Source of the DNA: JBDHXE01 sp035445085
Lineage (GTDB): Bacteria > Bacteroidota > Ignavibacteria > Kapaibacteriales > UBA2268
Direction of reading: 5' to 3'
Assembly (NCBI GenBank): GCA_035445085.1
Contig: DAOMQA010000001.1
Location: 186,001-250,000, forward strand
Length of the DNA: 64,000 bases
Below, piece after piece: positions 53,102 to 61,733 of this stretch. Numbering within the stretch: the first letter of the stretch is position 1; each line of letters opens with the position of its first letter. A model generated the notes under the pieces. The model was not told where the DNA came from, did no database searches, and saw nothing but the letters and a program-made list of their open reading frames with translations. A program made the position numbers and the translations under genes.

Positions 53102-54679
53102 ATGAAAAATATTAATTTTGTAAATATAAATTCTAAAGGCACTAAATCTCGTTTACTACTTGTACATAGTTTTTTTAAATTTATTTATATTTTTACTCTA
53201 ATTTTCATAGTGGTAATTGATAAACCAATTATCGCTCAAGGACTAATAGAAACACAAAGTATATATTTAAAACAAACCGATAGAGGAGCTCTTGAAACGG
53301 TAATGCCATTAGGACTATATCATAATGAAGGCTCTGATTTCCTTTACATGGAAATATTTGAATATGTAGCTAAGCCAACTAGTGCAGATATTGATTCTAC
53401 TTACCCTTATATCATAAAATATGATATGAAAAATAATAATGTAGTATGGAAGAAAGTCATTAAGGGTAATTATTACTTGAGTGAACCTAAGATTTATCTT
53501 AATAAAGATGATGAAGTGGTAATGTCAGTTAAAGCATGTATGAGAGGTACACAGCCGATGCAAGTATATCTACATGATTGCGCTCCTACCATAATACGTT
53601 TAGATAAAGATGGAAATGTTAAAAGTATGGTAACAGATACGAATTCAATTAAAGTTGATGGAATGTATGATAGCGGCTTTAATTTGAAAGGTGATAAAAT
53701 AATGTTCTGGAAATTGGATTCAGCAACAAATAATTTAAGATATTTGTTAGATAGTACAGATTTTACAGTTACAAAATGTGACTCCGTTTATGTGGTAGAC
53801 GAATTAGGTACTACCTATTTTTACATAAACGACATTAGTATTTCAGAGAATACCGATCTTTTATCTATTTCTTACGTCAAGAAGCAAAAAGTTCATTATG
53901 AAGTCCATCAAATGAACTTAAATACAGGCAAAGCTTCAGAATTTTATATGGAAGGGTTCGATAATAATTTTGCAGTATTTTGTTATGATAGTAGCAATAA
54001 TAATCTTTTATTGCGACATGGGTATTCAAGAACAGCTCTATTTAATACCAATTCTATGAAGGTAACGAATATGTTCCAATTTAAAGATGGAGAGAAACAA
54101 TTATATATAAAAGACGCTATATTTATTAATGACAATATTTGTTGTTTCTTTGTATATGATAGATTTAGCAAGTTCGTTAATGGTAAGGAAGGGCTCAATA
54201 GTCTAATTTTTACAAGTTTAGATGGTACAGTTTTAAAGAAAATCGATAGCGTAGCATTTGATTGGGACGTAACACCACTATTGCAACATTCTAATAATAA
54301 ATTATATTTGGTATACAAATCCTATGAAGAAATGCAGGATAATAACAAAGAAAAACTAAAAACGCAAGATTCATTATATATTGCTATTTATGATATTAAT
54401 GACCTTGTTTCAGTCGAAAGTTTTGATCGCTCTTATAATTTAGAAGTTGTACCAAATATAGTTAATGATTTGCTATATATACGTAATATAAATAGCGAAA
54501 TGCTAAGTACAAATGACAATATTCAAATTTACAATATATTGGGTATTTTAAATAAAACTCTGCCACTTCCAATAGATGCTATTAATAATCACAATTCTAA
54601 TATCAATGTAAATGATTTAAGTCCGGGCGTATACTTTATAAAAATAGCAAATAAAATAGCAAAGTTTATTAAAATTTAA
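53102..54679 (+). CDS. Secreted protein with type IX sorting domain
   Basis: 525 residues. A long N-terminal signal region (hydrophobic core FIYIFTLIFIVVIDKPIIAQ), a beta-propeller-like middle with repeated YDMKNNNVVWKK / LDKDGNVKSM strands, and a C-terminal sorting tail: VVPNIVNDLLYIRNINSE, QIYNILGILNKTLPL, DLSPGVYFIKIAN. Surface-attached or released. It follows the broken Cys-rich gene and ends at a strong terminator. Confidence 0.7.
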   Translation: MKNINFVNINSKGTKSRLLLVHSFFKFIYIFTLIFIVVIDKPIIAQGLIETQSIYLKQTDRGALETVMPLGLYHNEGSDFLYMEIFEYVAKPTSADIDSTYPYIIKYDMKNNNVVWKKVIKGNYYLSEPKIYLNKDDEVVMSVKACMRGTQPMQVYLHDCAPTIIRLDKDGNVKSMVTDTNSIKVDGMYDSGFNLKGDKIMFWKLDSATNNLRYLLDSTDFTVTKCDSVYVVDELGTTYFYINDISISENTDLLSISYVKKQKVHYEVHQMNLNTGKASEFYMEGFDNNFAVFCYDSSNNNLLLRHGYSRTALFNTNSMKVTNMFQFKDGEKQLYIKDAIFINDNICCFFVYDRFSKFVNGKEGLNSLIFTSLDGTVLKKIDSVAFDWDVTPLLQHSNNKLYLVYKSYEEMQDNNKEKLKTQDSLYIAIYDINDLVSVESFDRSYNLEVVPNIVNDLLYIRNINSEMLSTNDNIQIYNILGILNKTLPLPIDAINNHNSNINVNDLSPGVYFIKIANKIAKFIKI

Positions 54680-54697
54680 TACTACACTCTATATAAA

Positions 54698-54734
54698 TTA
54701 AGAGGTATGGCTTAATTAAGCTCATACCTCTTAA
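54698..54734. terminator. Bidirectional terminator
   Basis: TTAAGAGGTATG (54698-54709) pairs with CATACCTCTTAA (54723-54734); the inner GCTTAATTAAGC extends the stem. It separates the type IX gene and the RND gene, which converge. Confidence 0.85.
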
Positions 54735-54756
54735 AATAAGAACTAATCTGACTTCT

Positions 54757-57700
54757 TTACTTCTTTTTGCTATGTCTTTTGCGTAAATCAAAAAATCTTC
54801 GCAATCTAATACTTGCAGCATAATTAATAAAATACAAAGCTGGCACAATAATCAAAGTCATAAATGTAGCAAAGCCTAAACCAAAAACAATTGTCCATGC
54901 AAGTGAGCTCCACAATTGAGTACTATCGCCACCAATATATATATTTGGTTCAAAACTTTCAAAGAGCGTAATAAAGTTGATATTAAACCCTATTGCTAAA
55001 GGCACTAGTCCGAGCATAGTAGCACTTGCAGTAAGAACAACAGGATTAAACCTTGTAACACCACCCAACACTATAGCCTTCCTTATGCTGCCCTTAACCT
55101 CGCTATGGTATTCTTCAATAAAATCAATTAATACAATACCATTTCGCACTACGATACCAGCCAAGGCGACGATACCAATACCAGTAAACACGATAGACAT
55201 ACTTTGCCTTGTGATAGTAAACCCTAATAATACGCCAATAGTACTTAAGACTACTTGCGAAATAATTATAATAGGCTTAGAAATAGAGTTAAATTGTGTA
55301 ACTAATATTATCATAATTAGGAATAGCGAAACAATAAAAGATTGCCCTAAGAAAGCAGTAGTTTCTTGCTGGTTTTCTTGTTCACCAGTAAAATTAATAG
55401 TATAACCTTCTTCAATATCCATTCTTTTAGCAATGGACTGTAGCTGAGCATTGATCTCTGTAGCCGTATAACCTTCTAATACGTTAGAAGATAAAGTCAA
55501 TGTTCTCTTTTGATTTTTTCTATTAATAGAAGCAAAAGAATTAATATATGACACTTTGACTACAGATGATAGTGGAATTTGCACGCTCCCATTATTTGCA
55601 GGTACAACCAGAGTCATATTCAATACTGAACTAATATCATCTCTATAAGATTTAGATAAGCGTACTTGCACAGGGTAGTCATCTTTATCGTCTTTGAATT
55701 TTGATGCTTCTTTGCCATATACAGCATTTCGTACCATCATACCAATATATGCAGAAGATATACCAAGAGAGTTAGCTTTATCTTTATCTACTTCTAATAG
55801 TATTTCTGGTTTGTTTGCCACTAAGTCTGAACTTAACTTTTCAATACCTTGTATATTATCTTTATTTATTAGATCTCTAAATTGCTTTTCTATTTTTAAT
55901 AATTCATCAAAGTTATCACCAGAAATTTCAACATTAACTGGCTTACCTGTTGGTGGACCATTGCGTTCTTTGTCGATAGTAATTTTAATACCCGGTAAAT
56001 CCTTTATTTCATCTCTCAATACACTTAAATATGAACTTGTAGATTTACCTTTTCTTTTATGAAATTCAACAAAGTTAATAGTAATCTTTGCTTTGTGTGG
56101 CATAACTGCTCTATCTGGATTATTAGGATCGCCAGCACCAATACCGACATTGGTAATTACAGAACTAACATCCGGATTATTATCACCAATAATTCTATAT
56201 ACTTTCTTTTCAATTTCTTTAGATACCGAATCTGTTGCAATAGCATTCGTACCTATAGGCATTTCTATATAAGCGTATATTTGATTTGGATCGCTCTCCA
56301 CAAAGAAAGATACCTTAGGAGGAAACATACCAAAAATGACAAATGACACAATCAACAATAGGAAAGCAGCAATAGTAAAGTAATATGCATTTTTACCTCT
56401 AATCGCAACTTCTAAGATTTTGCGATACGCATTCATCATAACGGGCTGAATACGATTTTGGAAGCCCTTAATCAAATATGGAGTAATAATAAACCTATTT
56501 AAATACGCTATTATGACTAAGAAAAATATTAAATTACCTAAGAATGGGTTTGATGCTAAATGTGCAATAATACCAATCAAAATCATAACCACAGAAATCT
56601 TATGCATATTATTTATGTTTCCACTACCTTCTTTAATATGCATAAATTGCGATGCTAATACAGAATTGAAGAGATACGCAACTAATAAAGAAGCAGATAA
56701 AGTAATAATTAAAATCGCAGGTAAATAATAAATAAATTCACCCATTATACCTGGGAAGAACAATAATGGTACGAATGGTGCTAATGTAGTCAGAGTACCC
56801 GCAAGTACAGGCACAAACACTTCTCCTGCTCCTATCCTTGCAGCTTCTTTTATTTCTATCCCAAATTTATTATGAATTCTGTGAGTGTTTTCTATAACCA
56901 CTATGGCATCATCAACAATGATACCAAGCGATAGTAGGAATGCAAATGTTACGACCACGTTGAATGAATATCCAAGTGTAGGCATAATAACAAAAGCTAA
57001 AAATGAAGCAATAGGAACAGACAAACCTACAAATATAGAATCTCTTACTCCTAAGAAAAACATAAGTACTAATACGACTAACACGAAACCAATAACAACG
57101 CTATTAATTAAGTCAGCTAAATTAGTACGCGTAGCGATAGACATATCGCCTGTAATTTCTATCTTGACACCTTTAGGTAATCTATTTTGATCATAATCTT
57201 TTACTATTTCATTAATCTTATCGGCAGCATTTATTAAGTTTTCACCCGCTCTCTTAATAACATTTAAGCTTATTACTTGCTTTTTATTTAATCGTGCAAA
57301 GTTTAATTGTTCTTTAAAATCATCTTTAATATCGGCAATATCTTTCAGAGCTAAGTAAGAACTACCCACTTTGATTTTAATTTCTTGAATATCTTTAACT
57401 GATTTAAATTGAGATATTAAGCGAATATTTCTCCTATAATTTCCAACTACTACCTCACCCCCAGAAATATTCACATTTTCAGCAGCAATTGCGTTTTCTA
57501 CTTGATTGAAAGATACTCCAGCAGCGTTCATCTTATATAAATCTAAATCTACTTGAAATTCTCTTTCTAAGGCACCAACAATATCTACTCGTGTTATTTC
57601 TTTTAATCCTTCGATTTTGTCTTGTAACTCGTCAGCATAGTTTTTGAGTAATTGTGGTTCTACATCGCCATATATATTAACATACATTATAGGAAATTCT

Positions 57701-58128
57701 GAAAAGTTCACTTCTTGAACTTGAGGTTCCATATCCAAATCTGTAGGTAAATCAGAGCGAGCTTTATCTACTGCATCAGCTACTCTTTGCTTTGCAATAT
57801 TTTGGTCTACTTTAGTGTTAAATTCAACAACCACAACCGAAACATCTGCTAAGGAGCTACTTGATACTTTCTTTATACCATTAACCCCTTTTAGTTGCTT
57901 TTCAATAGGTCTTGTTATTAAATTTTCTATATCTCCAGGCGAATTACCAGGGTAAACAGTTTGAACAATAATTGTAGGTATAACAATATCGGGGAACTGT
58001 TCTTTAGGCAACTGTATGTATGAAAATAAACCGATTACAATTATAGCAACAGTAATAAAATACACTGGTATTTTATGGTCTATTGCCCAATTTGTCGGTT
58101 TAAAGTATTTTGCTTTTAATTCACTCAT
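54757..58128 (-). CDS. RND-family efflux permease
   Basis: 1123 residues, twelve membrane helices in two blocks with large periplasmic loops. Landmarks: IPVYFITVAIIVIGLFSYIQ, PKEQFPDIVIPTIIVQTVYP, GNSPGDIENLITRPIEKQL at the N terminus; LGIIVDDAIVVIENTHR with the acidic residues of helix 4; and a second half that repeats the plan. Close to the AcrB/HAE1 class. It pumps drugs or other hydrophobic compounds using the proton gradient, together with the adaptor and TolC-like genes just upstream on the same strand. Confidence 0.92.
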   Translation of the reverse strand: MSELKAKYFKPTNWAIDHKIPVYFITVAIIVIGLFSYIQLPKEQFPDIVIPTIIVQTVYPGNSPGDIENLITRPIEKQLKGVNGIKKVSSSSLADVSVVVVEFNTKVDQNIAKQRVADAVDKARSDLPTDLDMEPQVQEVNFSEFPIMYVNIYGDVEPQLLKNYADELQDKIEGLKEITRVDIVGALEREFQVDLDLYKMNAAGVSFNQVENAIAAENVNISGGEVVVGNYRRNIRLISQFKSVKDIQEIKIKVGSSYLALKDIADIKDDFKEQLNFARLNKKQVISLNVIKRAGENLINAADKINEIVKDYDQNRLPKGVKIEITGDMSIATRTNLADLINSVVIGFVLVVLVLMFFLGVRDSIFVGLSVPIASFLAFVIMPTLGYSFNVVVTFAFLLSLGIIVDDAIVVIENTHRIHNKFGIEIKEAARIGAGEVFVPVLAGTLTTLAPFVPLLFFPGIMGEFIYYLPAILIITLSASLLVAYLFNSVLASQFMHIKEGSGNINNMHKISVVMILIGIIAHLASNPFLGNLIFFLVIIAYLNRFIITPYLIKGFQNRIQPVMMNAYRKILEVAIRGKNAYYFTIAAFLLLIVSFVIFGMFPPKVSFFVESDPNQIYAYIEMPIGTNAIATDSVSKEIEKKVYRIIGDNNPDVSSVITNVGIGAGDPNNPDRAVMPHKAKITINFVEFHKRKGKSTSSYLSVLRDEIKDLPGIKITIDKERNGPPTGKPVNVEISGDNFDELLKIEKQFRDLINKDNIQGIEKLSSDLVANKPEILLEVDKDKANSLGISSAYIGMMVRNAVYGKEASKFKDDKDDYPVQVRLSKSYRDDISSVLNMTLVVPANNGSVQIPLSSVVKVSYINSFASINRKNQKRTLTLSSNVLEGYTATEINAQLQSIAKRMDIEEGYTINFTGEQENQQETTAFLGQSFIVSLFLIMIILVTQFNSISKPIIIISQVVLSTIGVLLGFTITRQSMSIVFTGIGIVALAGIVVRNGIVLIDFIEEYHSEVKGSIRKAIVLGGVTRFNPVVLTASATMLGLVPLAIGFNINFITLFESFEPNIYIGGDSTQLWSSLAWTIVFGLGFATFMTLIIVPALYFINYAASIRLRRFFDLRKRHSKKK

Positions 58129-58145
58129 ATTCTTTCACCAGAGAT

Positions 58146-59282
58146 TTACTGTTTAATAATAAGCTGTTGACCATCAGAAACATCTAGGACACCATCATTA
58201 ATTATTTGGTCATTAAATTCAAGTCCAGAACTAATTAAAGCATAACTATCAGCTACATTAGCAACGGTTACAAACTTCTTTTTAGCAACTGGTTTGCTAC
58301 CACCTTCCACTACATATAAATAATAACCTTCACTCGATTTTTGAAGTGCAGATAAAGGTACTACTTTACTATCTGCTATGCTAATATCATTAAATTTAAT
58401 ATTACATAGCATATTAGGTCTTGAAGTAGCAGGCAATCCACCAGAAACTAATTCTACTCTAAAAGTTCTATTCCCATTATCTATTGCTTTTGATATAACC
58501 GATATTTTAGTGTTAAATTCAGCGTTTAACTCTGGCATAGTAACCAAAGCAGGCGTTCCCACTTTAAATGAATTAATATATGTTTCAGAAACATTCGCTA
58601 TTAGTTTTAGCGAACCTCCACCTGATAACTGAACTAAAGGTAAGCCCGGTGAAGCTAATTCGCCAAGTTTAGGCATTATTCTATCGATTGTACCATCAAA
58701 AGGAGCTACAATCTTAGTATCGGCAAGCTGCCTCTTAACAGTTTCGATCTTTAATTCTAATGATTCTTTGTTATTTTTTGCTTCTAAGTATTGAACTTCT
58801 GATATAGCTTTTTGTTCATATAAGTTACTTTGCTTTTGATAAATTTTCTTTACAAACTCATAAGAGTTTTCTAATTCATTTAAAGATTTTCTCAATATAT
58901 CAGATTCTATTTCTAAAATAACAGTACCTTTTTTTACGTAAGCACCGTCAGTCGAATTAATTTTAACAATTTTGCCACCCATTGTCGTAGATAGCATAGC
59001 TAATTTCTCCGACTCTACTTTACCTTGCACATTTAGGAAGCGTCTAAATGTTTCAGGTTTTATTGTTTCAGTAGTAACATTTACGGGTAAATCTTCACCG
59101 TTCGAATCACCTACTTCTTTTTCTAACGCTTTAATCTTCTGGTCTAATTCAGAAAATTTTATCTTTAATTCATTAAGTGCTTTCTTTTTTTCTTCAATTG
59201 TTTTGGGTTCCTTATCGCAAGAATATAGAAACATTGAAAGAGCAAAAATAAAAATTAATCCACTTGTTTTAAATTGACTCAT
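58146..59282 (-). CDS. Periplasmic adaptor (membrane fusion) lipoprotein
   Basis: 378 residues. Lipobox LYSC (Cys22), coiled-coil start (LNELKIKFSELDQKIKALEK), a biotinyl-lipoyl half VNSTDGAYVKKGTVILEIES, a helical hairpin (SVQYLEAKNNKESLELKIET-like) and the other lipoyl half IVAPFDGTIDRIMPKLGELA, then beta-barrel and membrane-proximal domains. Joins the RND pump to the TolC channel. Confidence 0.9.
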   Translation of the reverse strand: MSQFKTSGLIFIFALSMFLYSCDKEPKTIEEKKKALNELKIKFSELDQKIKALEKEVGDSNGEDLPVNVTTETIKPETFRRFLNVQGKVESEKLAMLSTTMGGKIVKINSTDGAYVKKGTVILEIESDILRKSLNELENSYEFVKKIYQKQSNLYEQKAISEVQYLEAKNNKESLELKIETVKRQLADTKIVAPFDGTIDRIMPKLGELASPGLPLVQLSGGGSLKLIANVSETYINSFKVGTPALVTMPELNAEFNTKISVISKAIDNGNRTFRVELVSGGLPATSRPNMLCNIKFNDISIADSKVVPLSALQKSSEGYYLYVVEGGSKPVAKKKFVTVANVADSYALISSGLEFNDQIINDGVLDVSDGQQLIIKQ

Positions 59283-59298
59283 AAGTAATTTCCTTATA

Positions 59299-60753
59299 TT
59301 AATTTAATTTATTTTCGTAATTTTTTAAATATTCGGGGTTTAATATCCCCATTAAGTTATCTAAATCGAACTTTGCACTAAGTGCGTCGGTAATAGCCTT
59401 ATATTTATTTAATATTGCTTCTCTTTTAGCAGATTCAGCATTTAATAAATCAATCTGTGTGCCTGTTCCTTCTTTAAGTCTAATTTCGGCAAGTTGATAA
59501 GCTCTTTCCGATAGCTTAACGTTATCTTCAGTAGATTTAATATTCTCATTTAATCTTCTTAAGTCTAAGATTTTAGATTTAATGCTAATAGCAATACCAT
59601 CTTTAATTGTGCTTAATTGTTCATTCGTTTTTTCTACTTCAATTAATTTCTGCTCTACTTTTCTATCAGTTTTGAAGCCATTAAATAGATTTATAGTAAA
59701 ACTAAGTCCAATCATCGATGATCTATAATTTTGAAAATCAAAGCTATCACTAGCACCAGAGAATGAAGCATTTGCAAAAGCTGCTAAAGTAGGGTAAAAT
59801 TCGGATTTATCAATATCTACAAAAGCCTCATCTACTTTTTTCTTATACTCTAATGACATTATATCTAAATTATTTAATAAACCGTTAGATACAGCAGATT
59901 CTATTTCTGGAATATCAAAAGTTTTACCTTCATAAGTACCAGCAACATCGATTTCTTCAGCTTTATCCATAGACAAAGCTAACTTTAGAGCATCAACTGT
60001 CATTCTATGTGCATTTTCAGCTTCAATAACTTTTGGTTTGAAGTTTTCTAATTGTACCTTTAATTGAAGATAATCAAATTCTGAAACCATACCTTGATTG
60101 TATAACTTTTCAACATTATTGACTGTTGCTTCAAATGTTTTATAGCTTTGTTCGATAACTGATTTCATTTCTTTTGTAAGCAAAGCCGTGTAGAAAGCTT
60201 TTTGTACATTGACTACCGATTTACTTATTTGATTTTTCAATAGTATTTGTGATGTTTTTAAGTATGTTCCTGCCGAACCAATACCCGTAAATACAGCAGA
60301 GTTAAACAATACTTGTGTCAGACTAAACTTAGTCTCATAGTTATTGCTTAAAGCAAAAGATTGCAATTCCATATCCATCGGTAAAAACTTATTTTTATCC
60401 TCTGGAATTATGTTTTCTTTGAATAATACTCCATACGTAGCGTTATTCAACATAGCTCCAAAACTTGGAAAAGGCATCTTCGATTTTTCAAGAAAATGAG
60501 ACAAGCTTGCACTCATATCGAGAGTCGGTAAGGCATAGCCGTAAGCTTCGCTAACAGCAGCATGTGCCTTATTTACTTCTAATACAGCGATTTTTATATC
60601 CCTATTATTCTTTAAGGCATAATCAATTGCAGCATTTAAATCAAAAGTTTTTGTTTGTGAATTAGCAACTGACATGTTCATCAATAGTATCAGTGCTAAT
60701 ATTAGAAACTTAAGATTCATTACTTGTTTAAATAAAGTCATAGGTAATCCCAT
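59299..60753 (-). CDS. TolC-family outer-membrane efflux protein
   Basis: 484 residues. Signal peptide around FLILALILLMNMSVANSQ; then two long helical repeats with LNAAIDYALKNNRDIKIAVL and IDLLNAESAKREAILNKYKA. ATG 60753 shares a base with the tetR stop (TAATG); internal ATGs at 60741 and 60720 are alternatives closer to the signal peptide. Forms the outer-membrane duct for the RND pump. Confidence 0.88.
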   Translation of the reverse strand: MGLPMTLFKQVMNLKFLILALILLMNMSVANSQTKTFDLNAAIDYALKNNRDIKIAVLEVNKAHAAVSEAYGYALPTLDMSASLSHFLEKSKMPFPSFGAMLNNATYGVLFKENIIPEDKNKFLPMDMELQSFALSNNYETKFSLTQVLFNSAVFTGIGSAGTYLKTSQILLKNQISKSVVNVQKAFYTALLTKEMKSVIEQSYKTFEATVNNVEKLYNQGMVSEFDYLQLKVQLENFKPKVIEAENAHRMTVDALKLALSMDKAEEIDVAGTYEGKTFDIPEIESAVSNGLLNNLDIMSLEYKKKVDEAFVDIDKSEFYPTLAAFANASFSGASDSFDFQNYRSSMIGLSFTINLFNGFKTDRKVEQKLIEVEKTNEQLSTIKDGIAISIKSKILDLRRLNENIKSTEDNVKLSERAYQLAEIRLKEGTGTQIDLLNAESAKREAILNKYKAITDALSAKFDLDNLMGILNPEYLKNYENKLN

Positions 60754-61394
60754 TAGTTAATAATTTCTTTAGTTAATTTCTGTTTAAATTCTTGTTTAAA
60801 TTCTGGAGTCATTGCACCAGTAAAAATAATTTTCAACACCTGTTTTATTGCGTCTTCTACTTTTAGCGATATATTTAGCAAGTGTTCGTTACGGAGTATA
60901 TAACTCAATGAATAATGAAGAGTCATAAAAATTATATCAGTATCAAATTCCGTTTTAAAATAACCTTTACTTTTACCAAGTTCAATTACATTTCTAAAGT
61001 TTTCGTACCTCTTTCTATCGTAGCTTCTACATGATTGGTAAAACTTCGGAAGATGCAATCTCAGTTCATTAGTAAAGTTTTCACTAAATAAGGTGGTATG
61101 CATGGTAGCTAATTTTAGAACCTCAAATAAATTATCAAAAAATGTTGTCATATCATTTCTAATAATTTTTTTAGCAATTTCATCTAAATCCTCTTGGAAT
61201 TGACTAATCTTTACTAATATAGATTCAACTATCATCTCATCTTTTGATGGGAATAGTTCATATAAAGTTCGCTTGCTCACACTCAAGCTACGAGCAATTA
61301 TATCCATATTTATAGATTTATAACCACTATTATTAAAAGTATCAAGCACTAATGCTAATACCTTATCTTTTAATTCTTCTTTTTTATCTAACAT
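60753..61394 (-). CDS. TetR/AcrR-family regulator
   Basis: 213 residues. The N-terminal helix-turn-helix is clear: ALVLDTFNNSGYKSINMDII-ARSLSVSKRTLYELFPSKDE. The C-terminal ligand domain is variable, as usual. As first gene of the tolC-adaptor-RND operon it most likely represses its own operon until a pump substrate binds. A long palindrome lies upstream. Confidence 0.9.
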   Translation of the reverse strand: MLDKKEELKDKVLALVLDTFNNSGYKSINMDIIARSLSVSKRTLYELFPSKDEMIVESILVKISQFQEDLDEIAKKIIRNDMTTFFDNLFEVLKLATMHTTLFSENFTNELRLHLPKFYQSCRSYDRKRYENFRNVIELGKSKGYFKTEFDTDIIFMTLHYSLSYILRNEHLLNISLKVEDAIKQVLKIIFTGAMTPEFKQEFKQKLTKEIIN

Positions 61395-61531
61395 TACCTA
61401 ACATTTTAGAAAACTAATAAAACTATTTGCGTTTTCACGTTTTTAAAAACATTATATTTTTAAAATATTCGGTTTTTTTCTAAAAAAGTTTCAAAAAATT
61501 CAAAATAATGACACAAACTTCACATAATTCA

Positions 61532-61572
61532 AATATTGTGTAGCTAATTTTGCAAATTAGCTACACAATATT
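61532..61572. repeat. Perfect 41-base palindrome
   Basis: Left arm AATATTGTGTAGCTAATTT (61532-61550), spacer TGC, right arm its exact complement (61554-61572). 19-bp arms, without a T-run on either side; it contains TAATTTTG, a -7-like box, on the plus strand. It lies about 140 bases before tetR. Operator, regulatory hairpin or other function is open. Confidence 0.85.
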
Positions 61573-61679
61573 ATTGCGAAATAAGTTATAAATACAGCAG
61601 ATATTATTAGGGTCGGTGTTGAATTAGATTTGCAAAATGAGTATATGTAAATGTAAATTTATATTATAATAAAAATAAA

Positions 61680-61709
61680 AGAGGCAGTCTCTTTTATAAA
61701 ACTGCCTCT
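61680..61709 (-). terminator. Terminator of the large type IX gene
   Basis: 9-bp stem AGAGGCAGT / ACTGCCTCT with a 12-base loop, followed on the minus strand by TTTTATTTTT. 24 bases past the stop at 61734. Confidence 0.8.
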
Positions 61710-61733
61710 ACATTAATGGATTATCAAATTTTA

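Larger units (their letters stand above)
61395..61733. other. Upstream region of the efflux operon
   Basis: 339 bases containing, from tetR outwards, a 12-bp palindrome GTTTTTAAAAAC (61439-61450), several A/T tracts, the 41-base perfect palindrome (61532-61572), and the terminator of the type IX gene (61680-61709). No clean -7/-33 pair was found on the minus strand. Confidence 0.6.

Noticed and set aside
55694..56346. Plus-strand frames across the RND permease gene
   Set aside because: They are antisense shadows without family features or binding sites.
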